A stretch of 64,000 nucleotides of DNA from CAG-964 sp902789345 (GTDB lineage: Bacteria > Bacillota > Clostridia > Oscillospirales > Acutalibacteraceae), in NCBI GenBank assembly GCA_052117325.1, contig JBQKJJ010000001.1. One strand, 5' to 3'. Under the pieces are notes generated by a model that was not told the DNA's origin, searched no databases, and was given only the letters and a program-made list of their open reading frames with translations. Position numbers and translations under genes: made by a program. Shown here piece after piece: positions 17,302 through 25,093 of the stretch. Numbering within the stretch: position 1 is the first letter of the stretch; every line of letters begins with the position of its first letter.

Positions 17302-17493
17302 ATAAAACTGTTGAGTAGTATGGTTTTGTAGGGAACTTTGGGCAAAACTGCTGTTAATCTTATACAAAAAATACTGCTGAAGTGGCAGAGGTTGTAAGTA
17401 AATTTACGGCTTCGGAAGCACTTGCTGTTAATGCGGACAAGAGTTCGCTTTAGCATAAATAAATTTTTTATGTTTGAGGAAAGGAGGAGAACT

Positions 17494-17913
17494 ATGCCTA
17501 CATTTAATCAGTTGGTTAGAAAGGGTCGTCAGGTTACTGAGAAGAAAGCTAAGACACCTGCTCTGCTAAAGGGCTGGAACTCTAAGAAGAGAGTTGCTAT
17601 AGACCAAGCTTCACCACAAAAGAGAGGCGTATGTACTGCTGTAAAAACTGCTACACCTAAGAAGCCTAACTCAGCTCTTAGAAAAATTGCCAGAGTAAGA
17701 CTTTCAAATGGTATTGAGGTTACTTCATACATTCCTGGTGTTGGCCACAACCTACAGGAGCACAGCGTTGTACTAATTCGTGGTGGTAGAGTTAAGGATA
17801 TCCCTGGTGTTCGTTACCACATCATCAGAGGTACACTTGATGCACAGGGCGTTGCAAAGAGAATGCAAGCTCGTTCAAAGTATGGTGCTAAGCGTCCAAA
17901 GGCTGGCAAGTAA
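17494..17913 (+). CDS. rpsL: 30S ribosomal protein S12
   Basis: S12 lies at the decoding centre of the small subunit. The 139-residue product starts MPTFNQLVRKGR and contains the universal TPKKPNSALRK segment, with lysine at the usual streptomycin-determining position, and GVRYHIIRGTLD near the end. AAGGAGG at 17481 fixes the ATG at 17494; the frame is open 24 codons upstream but without support. It is first in the str operon here. No rpoBC or L7Ae-like gene precedes it, because the upstream neighbour runs the other way. Confidence 0.98.
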   Translation: MPTFNQLVRKGRQVTEKKAKTPALLKGWNSKKRVAIDQASPQKRGVCTAVKTATPKKPNSALRKIARVRLSNGIEVTSYIPGVGHNLQEHSVVLIRGGRVKDIPGVRYHIIRGTLDAQGVAKRMQARSKYGAKRPKAGK

Positions 17914-18078
17914 TCCATTAAACCCATAGGAAACAACTAAAAAACAAAAGACAACTAAAACAGTTACAGTACAATACAGTGTGCTTTTATATATAGACAA
18001 GCCTCAGTATTGACAAAACGGGAGTTGTCACTTTCGAGTACCTATGATATCTCAAAAATTGTGAAGGAGGGAAGTAAA

Positions 18079-18549
18079 ATGCCAAGAAGAGGTTCAATAG
18101 CAAAACGTGATGTTTTGCCGGATCCACTATACAACTCAAAGAAAGTTACACGCCTTATCAACAACATTATGTATGATGGTAAGAAGGGCGTTGCACAGAA
18201 GATTGTTTACGGTGCATTTGACATCATTAAAGAAAAGACAGGTAACGATCCACTAGAGACTTTTGATCAGGCTATGGAAAACATTATGCCTGTACTTGAG
18301 GTAAAGGCTCGCCGTGTAGGTGGTGCTACTTACCAGGTACCTATGGAGGTTCGTCCTGAGAGAAGACAGACACTAGGCCTGAGATGGCTTTCAAACTATG
18401 CAAGACTTCGTTCAGAGAGAACAATGAAGGAAAGACTTGCCGCTGAAATTATGGATGCTGTTAATGGCGTAGGCGGTGCTGCTAAGAAGCGTGACGAAAC
18501 ACACAAAATGGCAGAAGCTAACAAGGCTTTCGCACATTACAGATGGTAA
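18079..18549 (+). CDS. rpsG: 30S ribosomal protein S7
   Basis: S7 nucleates assembly of the 16S rRNA 3' major domain and contacts the exit-site tRNA. The 156 residues are the standard length, starting MPRRGSIAKRDVLPDP and ending HYRW. GGAGG eight bases before the ATG fixes the start. The 165-bp gap after rpsL is long for this operon and includes GACAACT (17950-17956) and AGTTGTC (18023-18029), which could pair. An S7-type feedback site is possible but not shown. Confidence 0.98.
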   Translation: MPRRGSIAKRDVLPDPLYNSKKVTRLINNIMYDGKKGVAQKIVYGAFDIIKEKTGNDPLETFDQAMENIMPVLEVKARRVGGATYQVPMEVRPERRQTLGLRWLSNYARLRSERTMKERLAAEIMDAVNGVGGAAKKRDETHKMAEANKAFAHYRW

Positions 18550-18567
18550 TAATTTAAGGAGGCTATT

Positions 18568-20664
18568 ATGGCTAGACAGGTATCTCTTGAACAAACAAGA
18601 AACATCGGTATCATGGCTCATATTGATGCCGGTAAAACTACTACAACAGAGCGTATCCTGTTCTATACAGGTATCAACCACAAAATAGGCGAAACTCACG
18701 ACGGTGGCGCTACTATGGACTGGATGGTACAGGAGCAGGAAAGAGGTATTACAATTACATCTGCCGCAACTACATGCTTCTGGAAAGACAGAAATGGCAA
18801 AAAAGTTAGAATCAACATCATCGACACACCTGGTCACGTTGACTTTACAGTAGAGGTTGAGCGTTCACTTAGAGTTCTTGACGGTTCTGTAACAGTTCTA
18901 TGTGCAAAGGGCGGCGTAGAGCCACAGTCTGAAACTGTATGGAGACAGGCTGACAACTACAAGGTACCTAGAATGGTTTATGTAAATAAGATGGACATTA
19001 TGGGTGCTGACTTCTACAGAGTTGTTCAGATGATGAAGGACAGACTAAAGTGTAATGCTGTTCCGATTCAGCTTCCAATTGGTGCTGAAGACGACTTTAG
19101 AGGTATTATCGACCTTATAAAGATGAAGGCTGAGGTTTATTATGATGACCTTGGTAAAGATATTCGTGAGGAAGAAATTCCTGAGGATATGAAAGAGCTT
19201 GCTCAGAAGTATCACGACGAGCTTATCGAGCACGTTGCTGAAATGAACGACGAGCTAATGGAAAAATTCTTCGGTGGCGAAGAGCTGACCGTTGATGAAA
19301 TTAAGGATCAGATTCGTAAATCAACAATTGCAAACGAAATGGTACCTGTAACCTGCGGTACTTCATACCGTAACAAGGGTGTTCAGATGCTGCTTGACGC
19401 TATTGTTGACTATATGCCTGCTCCTACAGATATTCCTGCTATTAAGGGTGTTAACCCTGAAACAGACGAGGAAACTTGCAGACACGCTTCCGATTCAGAG
19501 CCTTTCTCTGCATTGGCATTTAAGATTGCTACAGACCCATTCGTTGGTAAGCTGTGCTTCTTCAGAACTTATTCAGGTAGCGTAAACGCAGGTACAACAG
19601 TTTATAACTCAACAAAAGATACAAACGAGCGTATTGGTAGAATTCTACAGATGCACGCTAACGACAGAAAGGATATTGAAACCTGTTATGCAGGTGATAT
19701 AGCTGCTGCCGTTGGTCTAAAGTCTACAACTACAGGTGATACTCTATGTGACGAGAAGCACCCTGTAATTTTGGAATCAATGGAATTCCCAGAGCCTGTT
19801 ATCCGTGTTGCTATCGAGCCTAAGACAAAGGCCGGTCAGGAAAAGATGGGTATTGCTCTTGCAAAGCTTGCAGAAGAGGACCCAACCTTTAAGGCTTACA
19901 CAGATGAAGAAACAGGACAGACAATTATCGCCGGTATGGGTGAGCTTCACCTTGAAATCATTGTTGACCGTCTACTAAGAGAATTTAAGGTAGAGGCTAA
20001 CATTGGTGCTCCACAGGTTGCATACAAGGAAACAATTCGTCAAGAAGCTAGTGTTGACCAGAAGTATGCAAGACAGTCAGGTGGTAAAGGTCAGTACGGT
20101 CATGTTAAGATTAAGATTGAGCCAAACCCAGGCAAGGGTTACGAGTTTGTTAACGGCGTTGTTGGTGGTGCTATTCCTAAGGAATACATTCCTGCTGTTG
20201 ACCAAGGTATCCAGGGCGCTATGCTAAGCGGTGTACTTGCAGGCTACAATGTAGTTGACTGTAAGGTAACATTGTACGATGGTTCTTACCACGAGGTTGA
20301 CTCATCTGAAATGGCATTTAAGATTGCCGGTTCTATGGCATTTAAGGAAGCAATGAGAAAGGCAGATCCAGTTCTGATGGAACCAATTATGAAGGTTACT
20401 GTAATTGTTCCTGAGGAATATATGGGTGATGTTATTGGCGACTTGAACTCTCGTCGTGGTATGATCCAGGGTATGGAAGCAGAAAACGGCGCTCAGAGAA
20501 TTAACGCTAATGTTCCACTGTCTGAAATGTTCGGTTACGCAACAGATATGCGTTCTAACACACAGGGCCGTGGTCAGTATGTTATGGAGCCAAGCCACTA
20601 TGCAGAAGTTCCTAAGTCAGTTGCTGAAGAAATTATGTCAAAGAGGAATAAGAAGGAAGATTAA
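18568..20664 (+). CDS. fusA: Elongation factor G
   Basis: EF-G is the GTPase that drives ribosomal translocation and, with RRF, recycling. The 698-residue product has the five domains in order. G1 is AHIDAGKTTTTE (about 17-28), G3 is DTPGHVDF, G4 is NKMD, and domain IV carries the GQYGHV segment. AAGGAGG lies eight bases before the ATG and the gene begins 18 bases after rpsG. It is distinct from the divergent paralogue at 27786. Confidence 0.98.
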   Translation: MARQVSLEQTRNIGIMAHIDAGKTTTTERILFYTGINHKIGETHDGGATMDWMVQEQERGITITSAATTCFWKDRNGKKVRINIIDTPGHVDFTVEVERSLRVLDGSVTVLCAKGGVEPQSETVWRQADNYKVPRMVYVNKMDIMGADFYRVVQMMKDRLKCNAVPIQLPIGAEDDFRGIIDLIKMKAEVYYDDLGKDIREEEIPEDMKELAQKYHDELIEHVAEMNDELMEKFFGGEELTVDEIKDQIRKSTIANEMVPVTCGTSYRNKGVQMLLDAIVDYMPAPTDIPAIKGVNPETDEETCRHASDSEPFSALAFKIATDPFVGKLCFFRTYSGSVNAGTTVYNSTKDTNERIGRILQMHANDRKDIETCYAGDIAAAVGLKSTTTGDTLCDEKHPVILESMEFPEPVIRVAIEPKTKAGQEKMGIALAKLAEEDPTFKAYTDEETGQTIIAGMGELHLEIIVDRLLREFKVEANIGAPQVAYKETIRQEASVDQKYARQSGGKGQYGHVKIKIEPNPGKGYEFVNGVVGGAIPKEYIPAVDQGIQGAMLSGVLAGYNVVDCKVTLYDGSYHEVDSSEMAFKIAGSMAFKEAMRKADPVLMEPIMKVTVIVPEEYMGDVIGDLNSRRGMIQGMEAENGAQRINANVPLSEMFGYATDMRSNTQGRGQYVMEPSHYAEVPKSVAEEIMSKRNKKED

Positions 20665-20720
20665 TTTTACATTAATGAAAAATTAACAAAAACTTCTTAA
20701 AAATTCAATTATAAATTTAT

Positions 20721-20767
20721 CTTAGCCCTTGCATTTTACTAACTTTGTTGGTAAAATAAGGGCTAAG
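20721..20767 (+). promoter_or_regulatory. Long stem between fusA and tuf with embedded promoter hexamers
   Basis: CTTAGCCCTT (20721-20730) pairs perfectly with AAGGGCTAAG (20758-20767). After a two-base bulge, ATTTTACTAAC (20733-20743) pairs with GTTGGTAAAAT (20747-20757) with one wobble, leaving a TTT loop. No T-run follows, so it is not a standard terminator. The same bases contain TTGCAT (20729-20734), 17 bp, TAAAAT (20752-20757), a plausible tuf-specific promoter. Confidence 0.6.
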
Positions 20768-20809
20768 GGATGTATAAACCTAAAATAATATTTAAGGGAG
20801 GCTATTCCA

Positions 20810-22012
20810 ATGGCAAAGGAAAAATTTGAAAGAAATAAGCCACATGTTAACATTGGTACAATCGGTCACGTTGACCACGGTAAAACAACTCTAACAGCTG
20901 CTATCACAAAGGTTCTTAACCTAGAGGGTGACGCTGATTTCGTTGATTACGCAAACATTGATAAGGCTCCGGAAGAGAGAGAGCGTGGTATTACAATTAA
21001 CACAGCTCACGTTGAGTACGAGACAGAGAAGCGTCACTACGCTCATGTTGACTGCCCAGGCCATGCTGACTATGTAAAGAACATGATCACAGGTGCTGCT
21101 CAGATGGACGGTGCTATCCTAGTTGTATCTGCAGCTGACGGTCCTATGCCTCAGACAAGAGAGCACATCCTGCTATCTCGTCAGGTAGGTGTACCTTACA
21201 TTGTTGTATTCATGAACAAGACTGACCAAGTTGACGACGAAGAGCTACTAGACCTAGTAGAGATGGAAATTCGTGAGCTTCTAAACGAGTACGAGTTCCC
21301 TGGCGATGACACACCAATCATCAGAGGTTCTGCTTATGTTGCTCTAACTTCAACATCTAAGGACCCTAACGCTCCTGAGTATGCTTGCATCCACGAGCTA
21401 ATGGACGCTGTTGACGAGTTTATTCCAACTCCTGACCGTAAGGCTGATCAGCCATTCCTAATGCCTGTTGAGGACGTATTCACAATCACAGGTCGTGGTA
21501 CAGTTGCTACAGGTAGAGTTGAGAGAGGTCAGCTAAAGATTAACGAGGAAGTTGAGATCGTTGGTCTAACAGACGAAAAGAGAAAAGTTGTTGTTACAGG
21601 TATCGAGATGTTCAGAAAGCTTCTAGATTATGCTGAGGCTGGTGACAACATCGGTGCTTTGCTACGTGGTGTTCAGAGAACAGAGATCGAAAGAGGTCAG
21701 GTTCTTGCAGCTCCAGGTTCAATTCACCCACACACAAAGTTCCACGGTCAGGTTTATGTATTGACTAAGGACGAGGGTGGCCGTCATACTCCATTCTTCA
21801 ACAACTACCGTCCACAGTTCTACTTCAGAACAACAGACGTTACAGGTGTTATTTCTCTACCAGAGGGTACAGAGATGTGTATGCCTGGCGATAACGTTGA
21901 GATGGACGTTGAAATCATTAAGCCAATCGCTATTGAGGAAGGCCTAAGATTCGCTATCCGTGAGGGTGGTAGAACAGTAGGTTCAGGCGTTGTTACAGCT
22001 ATCAACGAATAA
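20810..22012 (+). CDS. tuf: Elongation factor Tu
   Basis: EF-Tu delivers aminoacyl-tRNA to the ribosomal A site. The 400 residues include G1 GHVDHGKTT, the switch I segment ERERGITI, G3 DCPGHADY, G4 NKTD and the two beta-barrel domains. The catalytic histidine of G3 is present. AAGGGAGG at 20793-20800 precedes the ATG. It closes the str operon but is separated from fusA by a strong stem and possible promoter. Leucine is written mostly as CTA, an unusual preference that marks this gene strongly. Confidence 0.99.
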   Translation: MAKEKFERNKPHVNIGTIGHVDHGKTTLTAAITKVLNLEGDADFVDYANIDKAPEERERGITINTAHVEYETEKRHYAHVDCPGHADYVKNMITGAAQMDGAILVVSAADGPMPQTREHILLSRQVGVPYIVVFMNKTDQVDDEELLDLVEMEIRELLNEYEFPGDDTPIIRGSAYVALTSTSKDPNAPEYACIHELMDAVDEFIPTPDRKADQPFLMPVEDVFTITGRGTVATGRVERGQLKINEEVEIVGLTDEKRKVVVTGIEMFRKLLDYAEAGDNIGALLRGVQRTEIERGQVLAAPGSIHPHTKFHGQVYVLTKDEGGRHTPFFNNYRPQFYFRTTDVTGVISLPEGTEMCMPGDNVEMDVEIIKPIAIEEGLRFAIREGGRTVGSGVVTAINE

Positions 22013-22050
22013 TTGAATTTCTTTCAATATTGATTTAATATGAATTTTTA

Positions 22051-22085
22051 AGAGTCGCTTGAAATATCAGGCGGCTCTTTTTGTG
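22051..22085 (+). terminator. Terminator of the str operon
   Basis: AGAGTCGCTTGA (22051-22062) pairs with CAGGCGGCTCT (22068-22078) with wobbles, followed by TTTTTGTG. Confidence 0.85.
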
Positions 22086-22176
22086 GGATTATTTCCTTTA
22101 TTACAACTATTGACAAAGAGGCAATAAATATAACTGCTTTTGTATGATTTTTTACTGATTTTAACCTTAATTGTAA

Positions 22177-22205
22177 TTGACAAATTAGGTTGGTTATGAT
22201 AAAAT
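22177..22205 (+). promoter_or_regulatory. Promoter of rpsO
   Basis: TTGACA (22177-22182), 17 bp, TAAAAT (22200-22205). The leader is about 110 nt and contains a CCTGT-AA-CAGG hairpin; a place for S15 autoregulation is possible but not demonstrated. The rest of 22086-22321 holds nothing else recognisable. Confidence 0.7.
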
Positions 22206-22321
22206 ACTCAAAGTGCCCCAACCACGGTTTTTGGAGTAAGCCTGTAACAGGATTATCACCTTCCTTTAACTGTGATTGACCGAATACAATGGGCATAATA
22301 CTAAAAAAGAGGTGAATGTAA

Positions 22322-22585
22322 ATGCTAAAGACAGAGAAAGAGGCAATCATTAAGGAGTATGCAACTCACGAGGGCGATACAGGTTCTCCTGAGGTTCAGA
22401 TCGCTTTGCTTACAAAGAGAATTAACGATTTGACTGAGCACCTAAAGGTTCACAAAAAGGACCATCACTCCAGAAGAGGTCTGCTAAAGATGGTAGGTCA
22501 GAGAAGAAACCTTCTAAACTACCTAACTAAGGTTGACATTGAGAGATACCGTTCTATTATTGCAAGACTGGGTATCCGTAAATAA
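22322..22585 (+). CDS. rpsO: 30S ribosomal protein S15
   Basis: S15 binds the 16S rRNA central domain early in assembly. The product is 87 residues long, with the conserved HEGDTGSPEVQIALLT and HKKDHHSRRGLL segments and the C-terminal YRSIIARLGIRK. AGAGGTG precedes the ATG. As in many bacteria it is followed by pnp on the same strand, here with a hairpin between that may partly end transcription. Confidence 0.98.
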   Translation: MLKTEKEAIIKEYATHEGDTGSPEVQIALLTKRINDLTEHLKVHKKDHHSRRGLLKMVGQRRNLLNYLTKVDIERYRSIIARLGIRK

Positions 22586-22600
22586 TTATTGCTTATTGTG

Positions 22601-22632
22601 GGGCAGACAGCTTAATATGAGGCAGTCTGCCC
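22601..22632 (+). terminator. Hairpin between rpsO and pnp
   Basis: GGGCAGAC (22601-22608) pairs perfectly with GTCTGCCC (22625-22632). The tail TATATTGTATA is only partly T-rich, so it may be a leaky terminator or an RNA-processing site in an rpsO-pnp transcript. Confidence 0.55.
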
Positions 22633-22764
22633 TATATTGTATAAACATATTTACAGGATTTCTACTTGGTTTAGCAGTGAAACGACCTTTTATGATTATA
22701 TAAAATGTGGTTTTATTGCTAAGCGGTATAATCCTGTAAAAATAAATTTATTAGGAGAAAGACT

Positions 22765-24927
22765 ATGTTTGAGAATTTTAGAGTTTTTGAAACAGAATTT
22801 GCAGGCAGACCTTTGGTTGTAGAAACAGGTAAGATAGCACAGCTTGCAAACGGTGCTTGCTTGGTTCGTTATGGCGAAACAGTAGTAAATGTAGCAGTAA
22901 CAGGTGCCGCAAAGCCAAGAGAGGGAATCGACTTTTTCCCACTTTCAGTAGATTTTGAAGAAAAAATGTATGCCGTAGGTAAAATTCCAGGCTCTTATTT
23001 AAAGAGAGAGGGCAGACCGTCTGATAAGGCTATTCTTGTATCCAGAGTTATTGACAGACCAATTCGTCCTTTGTTTCCAAAGGATATGAGAAACGATGTT
23101 TCTGTTGTTTGTACAGTAATGTCAGTTGACCCTGACTGTTCACCGGAAATTACAGCTATGGTTGGTACTTCTATAGCACTTTCAATTTCTGATATTCCAT
23201 GGAACGGTCCTATTTCAGGCGTTTCAGTTGGTTTGGTTGACGGCAAATTCGTTATTAACCCTAACAAAGAAGAAAGAGCTAAGTCTAAAATGGCTGTTAC
23301 AGTAGCTTCTACAGACAGCAGAATTGCTATGATTGAGGCAGGTGCCGACAGAGTATCCGACGAAGATATGTACGAGGGCATTATGGCAGGTCATAAGGCT
23401 AACCAGCATATTATTGAGTTTATTAAGGGTATTCAGAAAGAAATCGGTAAAGAGAAATTCTCTTACCCAAGCAACGAGCCTGACCACGAAATGTTTGAGA
23501 AGATTTTTGAGTTTGTTGAGGACGACCTAAAGGTTGCGCTTGATACAGACGATAAAACAGTAAGAGATGCAAGACTTGTTCCTATTTACGAGGCTGTTCA
23601 TGCTAAGTTTGACGAGGAATATCCAGAGCAGGCAGAAAAGATTGACGAGTGTATGTACAAGTCACAAAAGACTATAGTACGCCGTTGGTTGCTTGACGAG
23701 CAGAAGAGAGTTGACGGCAGAGGTATGAACGACATTCGTCCTCTTGCTTCAGAGGTTGGCATTTTGCCTAGAACACACGGTTCAGGCTTGTTTACAAGAG
23801 GTCAAACACAGGTACTAACAGTTGCTACACTTGGCCCTGTAAGCGACCAGCAGATTTTAGACGGTATTGATGACGAGGAAACAAAGAGATACATTCACCA
23901 CTATAATTTCCCTTCATACTCTGTAGGTGAAACAAGACCAAGCAGGGGCCCTGGCAGAAGAGAAATCGGTCACGGTGCTTTAGCTGAAAGAGCTCTTGTT
24001 CCTGTTATTCCTCCTGTTGAGGAATTCCCATACGCTCTAAGACTTGTTTCAGAGGTTGTATCCTCTAACGGTTCTACATCTCAGGGTTCTATATGCGGTT
24101 CTACACTTGCTCTTATGGACGCCGGTGTACCTATTAAGGAGCCTGTAGCAGGTATTTCCTGCGGACTTATTACCGAGGGCGACCGTTGGATGACAATGGT
24201 AGATATTCAGGGCCTTGAGGACTTCTTCGGTGATATGGACTTTAAGGTAGCAGGTACTCATGACGGTATTACAGCTATTCAGATGGACCTTAAGATTTCA
24301 GGTCTTACACCTGAAATGGTTAAGGAGGCTCTTGCTAAAACACACAAGGCAAGAAATTATATCCTTGACGAGGTTATGCTAAAGGCTATTCCTGCACCAA
24401 GAGCAGAGCTGTCTAAGTATGCTCCTAAAATGCTTACAACAACTATTCCTGTTGACAAAATCAGCGAGGTTATAGGTAAGAGCGGTAAGGTTATTAAGGA
24501 AATTCAGGCTGAATGCGAAGTTAAAATTGACATTACAGAAGAGGGTAATGTATTCATAAGCGGTATTGATACAGAAAACTGTAAGCGTGCCCTTAATATA
24601 GTAGAAACTATTGCTAAAGACCCGGAGCCGGGTGCTATCTACAAGGGTAAGGTTACACGCCTTATGGATTTCGGTGCATTTGTTGAAATTGCACCGGGCA
24701 AAGAGGGCTTGTGCCACATTTCTCAGCTTGATGTTAAGCGTACAGAAAAGGTTGAGGATGTAGTAAATGTAGGCGATGTTATTCTTGTAAAGGTTCTTGA
24801 AATTGATGATAAGGGCAGACTGAATCTGTCCAGAAGAGAAGCTTTAATCGAGGTTGAGGGTCTTACACCTGAAAATAATGTTCAGCAGTCTCGTCCTAGA
24901 AATAACAGACATAACGGCAGAAGATAA
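22765..24927 (+). CDS. pnp: Polyribonucleotide nucleotidyltransferase (PNPase)
   Basis: PNPase is the phosphorolytic 3'-to-5' exoribonuclease of mRNA decay. The 720 residues comprise two RNase PH domains (about 10-230 and 310-540), a KH domain (about 555-615, with IGKSGKVIKEIQ) and an S1 domain (about 622-692, GAIYKGKVTRLMDFGAFVEI), plus a short basic asparagine-rich tail. The second PH domain carries GSGLFTRGQTQ and DFFGDMDFKVAGT. AGGAG before the ATG fixes the start. Confidence 0.98.
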   Translation: MFENFRVFETEFAGRPLVVETGKIAQLANGACLVRYGETVVNVAVTGAAKPREGIDFFPLSVDFEEKMYAVGKIPGSYLKREGRPSDKAILVSRVIDRPIRPLFPKDMRNDVSVVCTVMSVDPDCSPEITAMVGTSIALSISDIPWNGPISGVSVGLVDGKFVINPNKEERAKSKMAVTVASTDSRIAMIEAGADRVSDEDMYEGIMAGHKANQHIIEFIKGIQKEIGKEKFSYPSNEPDHEMFEKIFEFVEDDLKVALDTDDKTVRDARLVPIYEAVHAKFDEEYPEQAEKIDECMYKSQKTIVRRWLLDEQKRVDGRGMNDIRPLASEVGILPRTHGSGLFTRGQTQVLTVATLGPVSDQQILDGIDDEETKRYIHHYNFPSYSVGETRPSRGPGRREIGHGALAERALVPVIPPVEEFPYALRLVSEVVSSNGSTSQGSICGSTLALMDAGVPIKEPVAGISCGLITEGDRWMTMVDIQGLEDFFGDMDFKVAGTHDGITAIQMDLKISGLTPEMVKEALAKTHKARNYILDEVMLKAIPAPRAELSKYAPKMLTTTIPVDKISEVIGKSGKVIKEIQAECEVKIDITEEGNVFISGIDTENCKRALNIVETIAKDPEPGAIYKGKVTRLMDFGAFVEIAPGKEGLCHISQLDVKRTEKVEDVVNVGDVILVKVLEIDDKGRLNLSRREALIEVEGLTPENNVQQSRPRNNRHNGRR

Positions 24928-24944
24928 TAATTCTTGTTTATACT

Positions 24945-24983
24945 ACAGGGTTGTGCGGCTTTTATCGGACAACCCTGTTTTGC
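24945..24983 (+). terminator. Terminator of pnp
   Basis: ACAGGGTTGT (24945-24954) pairs perfectly with ACAACCCTGT (24969-24978), followed by TTTGC. Confidence 0.75.
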
Positions 24984-25093
24984 ATATATAATTACATTAA
25001 AATTACAGTTTTAAATTATAATTGAAAAAACAAAGGATATATGTTATACCTGTTTTATGAATACATAGATGCTTCAAAAGGAGGATATAGGGT

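Larger units (their letters stand above)
17105..17493. other. Divergent intergenic region with rpsL leader
   Basis: No gene is seen here. It holds a leftward promoter for the lipoprotein gene, a hairpin (ATGCAGC 17164-17170 with GCTGCAT 17183-17189), the rightward rpsL promoter and a leader of about 185 nt. AAGGAGG at 17481-17487 serves rpsL. Confidence 0.6.

Noticed and set aside
18011..18040. Separate promoter for rpsG from a TTGACA at 18011
   Set aside because: No acceptable -10 lies 16-18 bp downstream.
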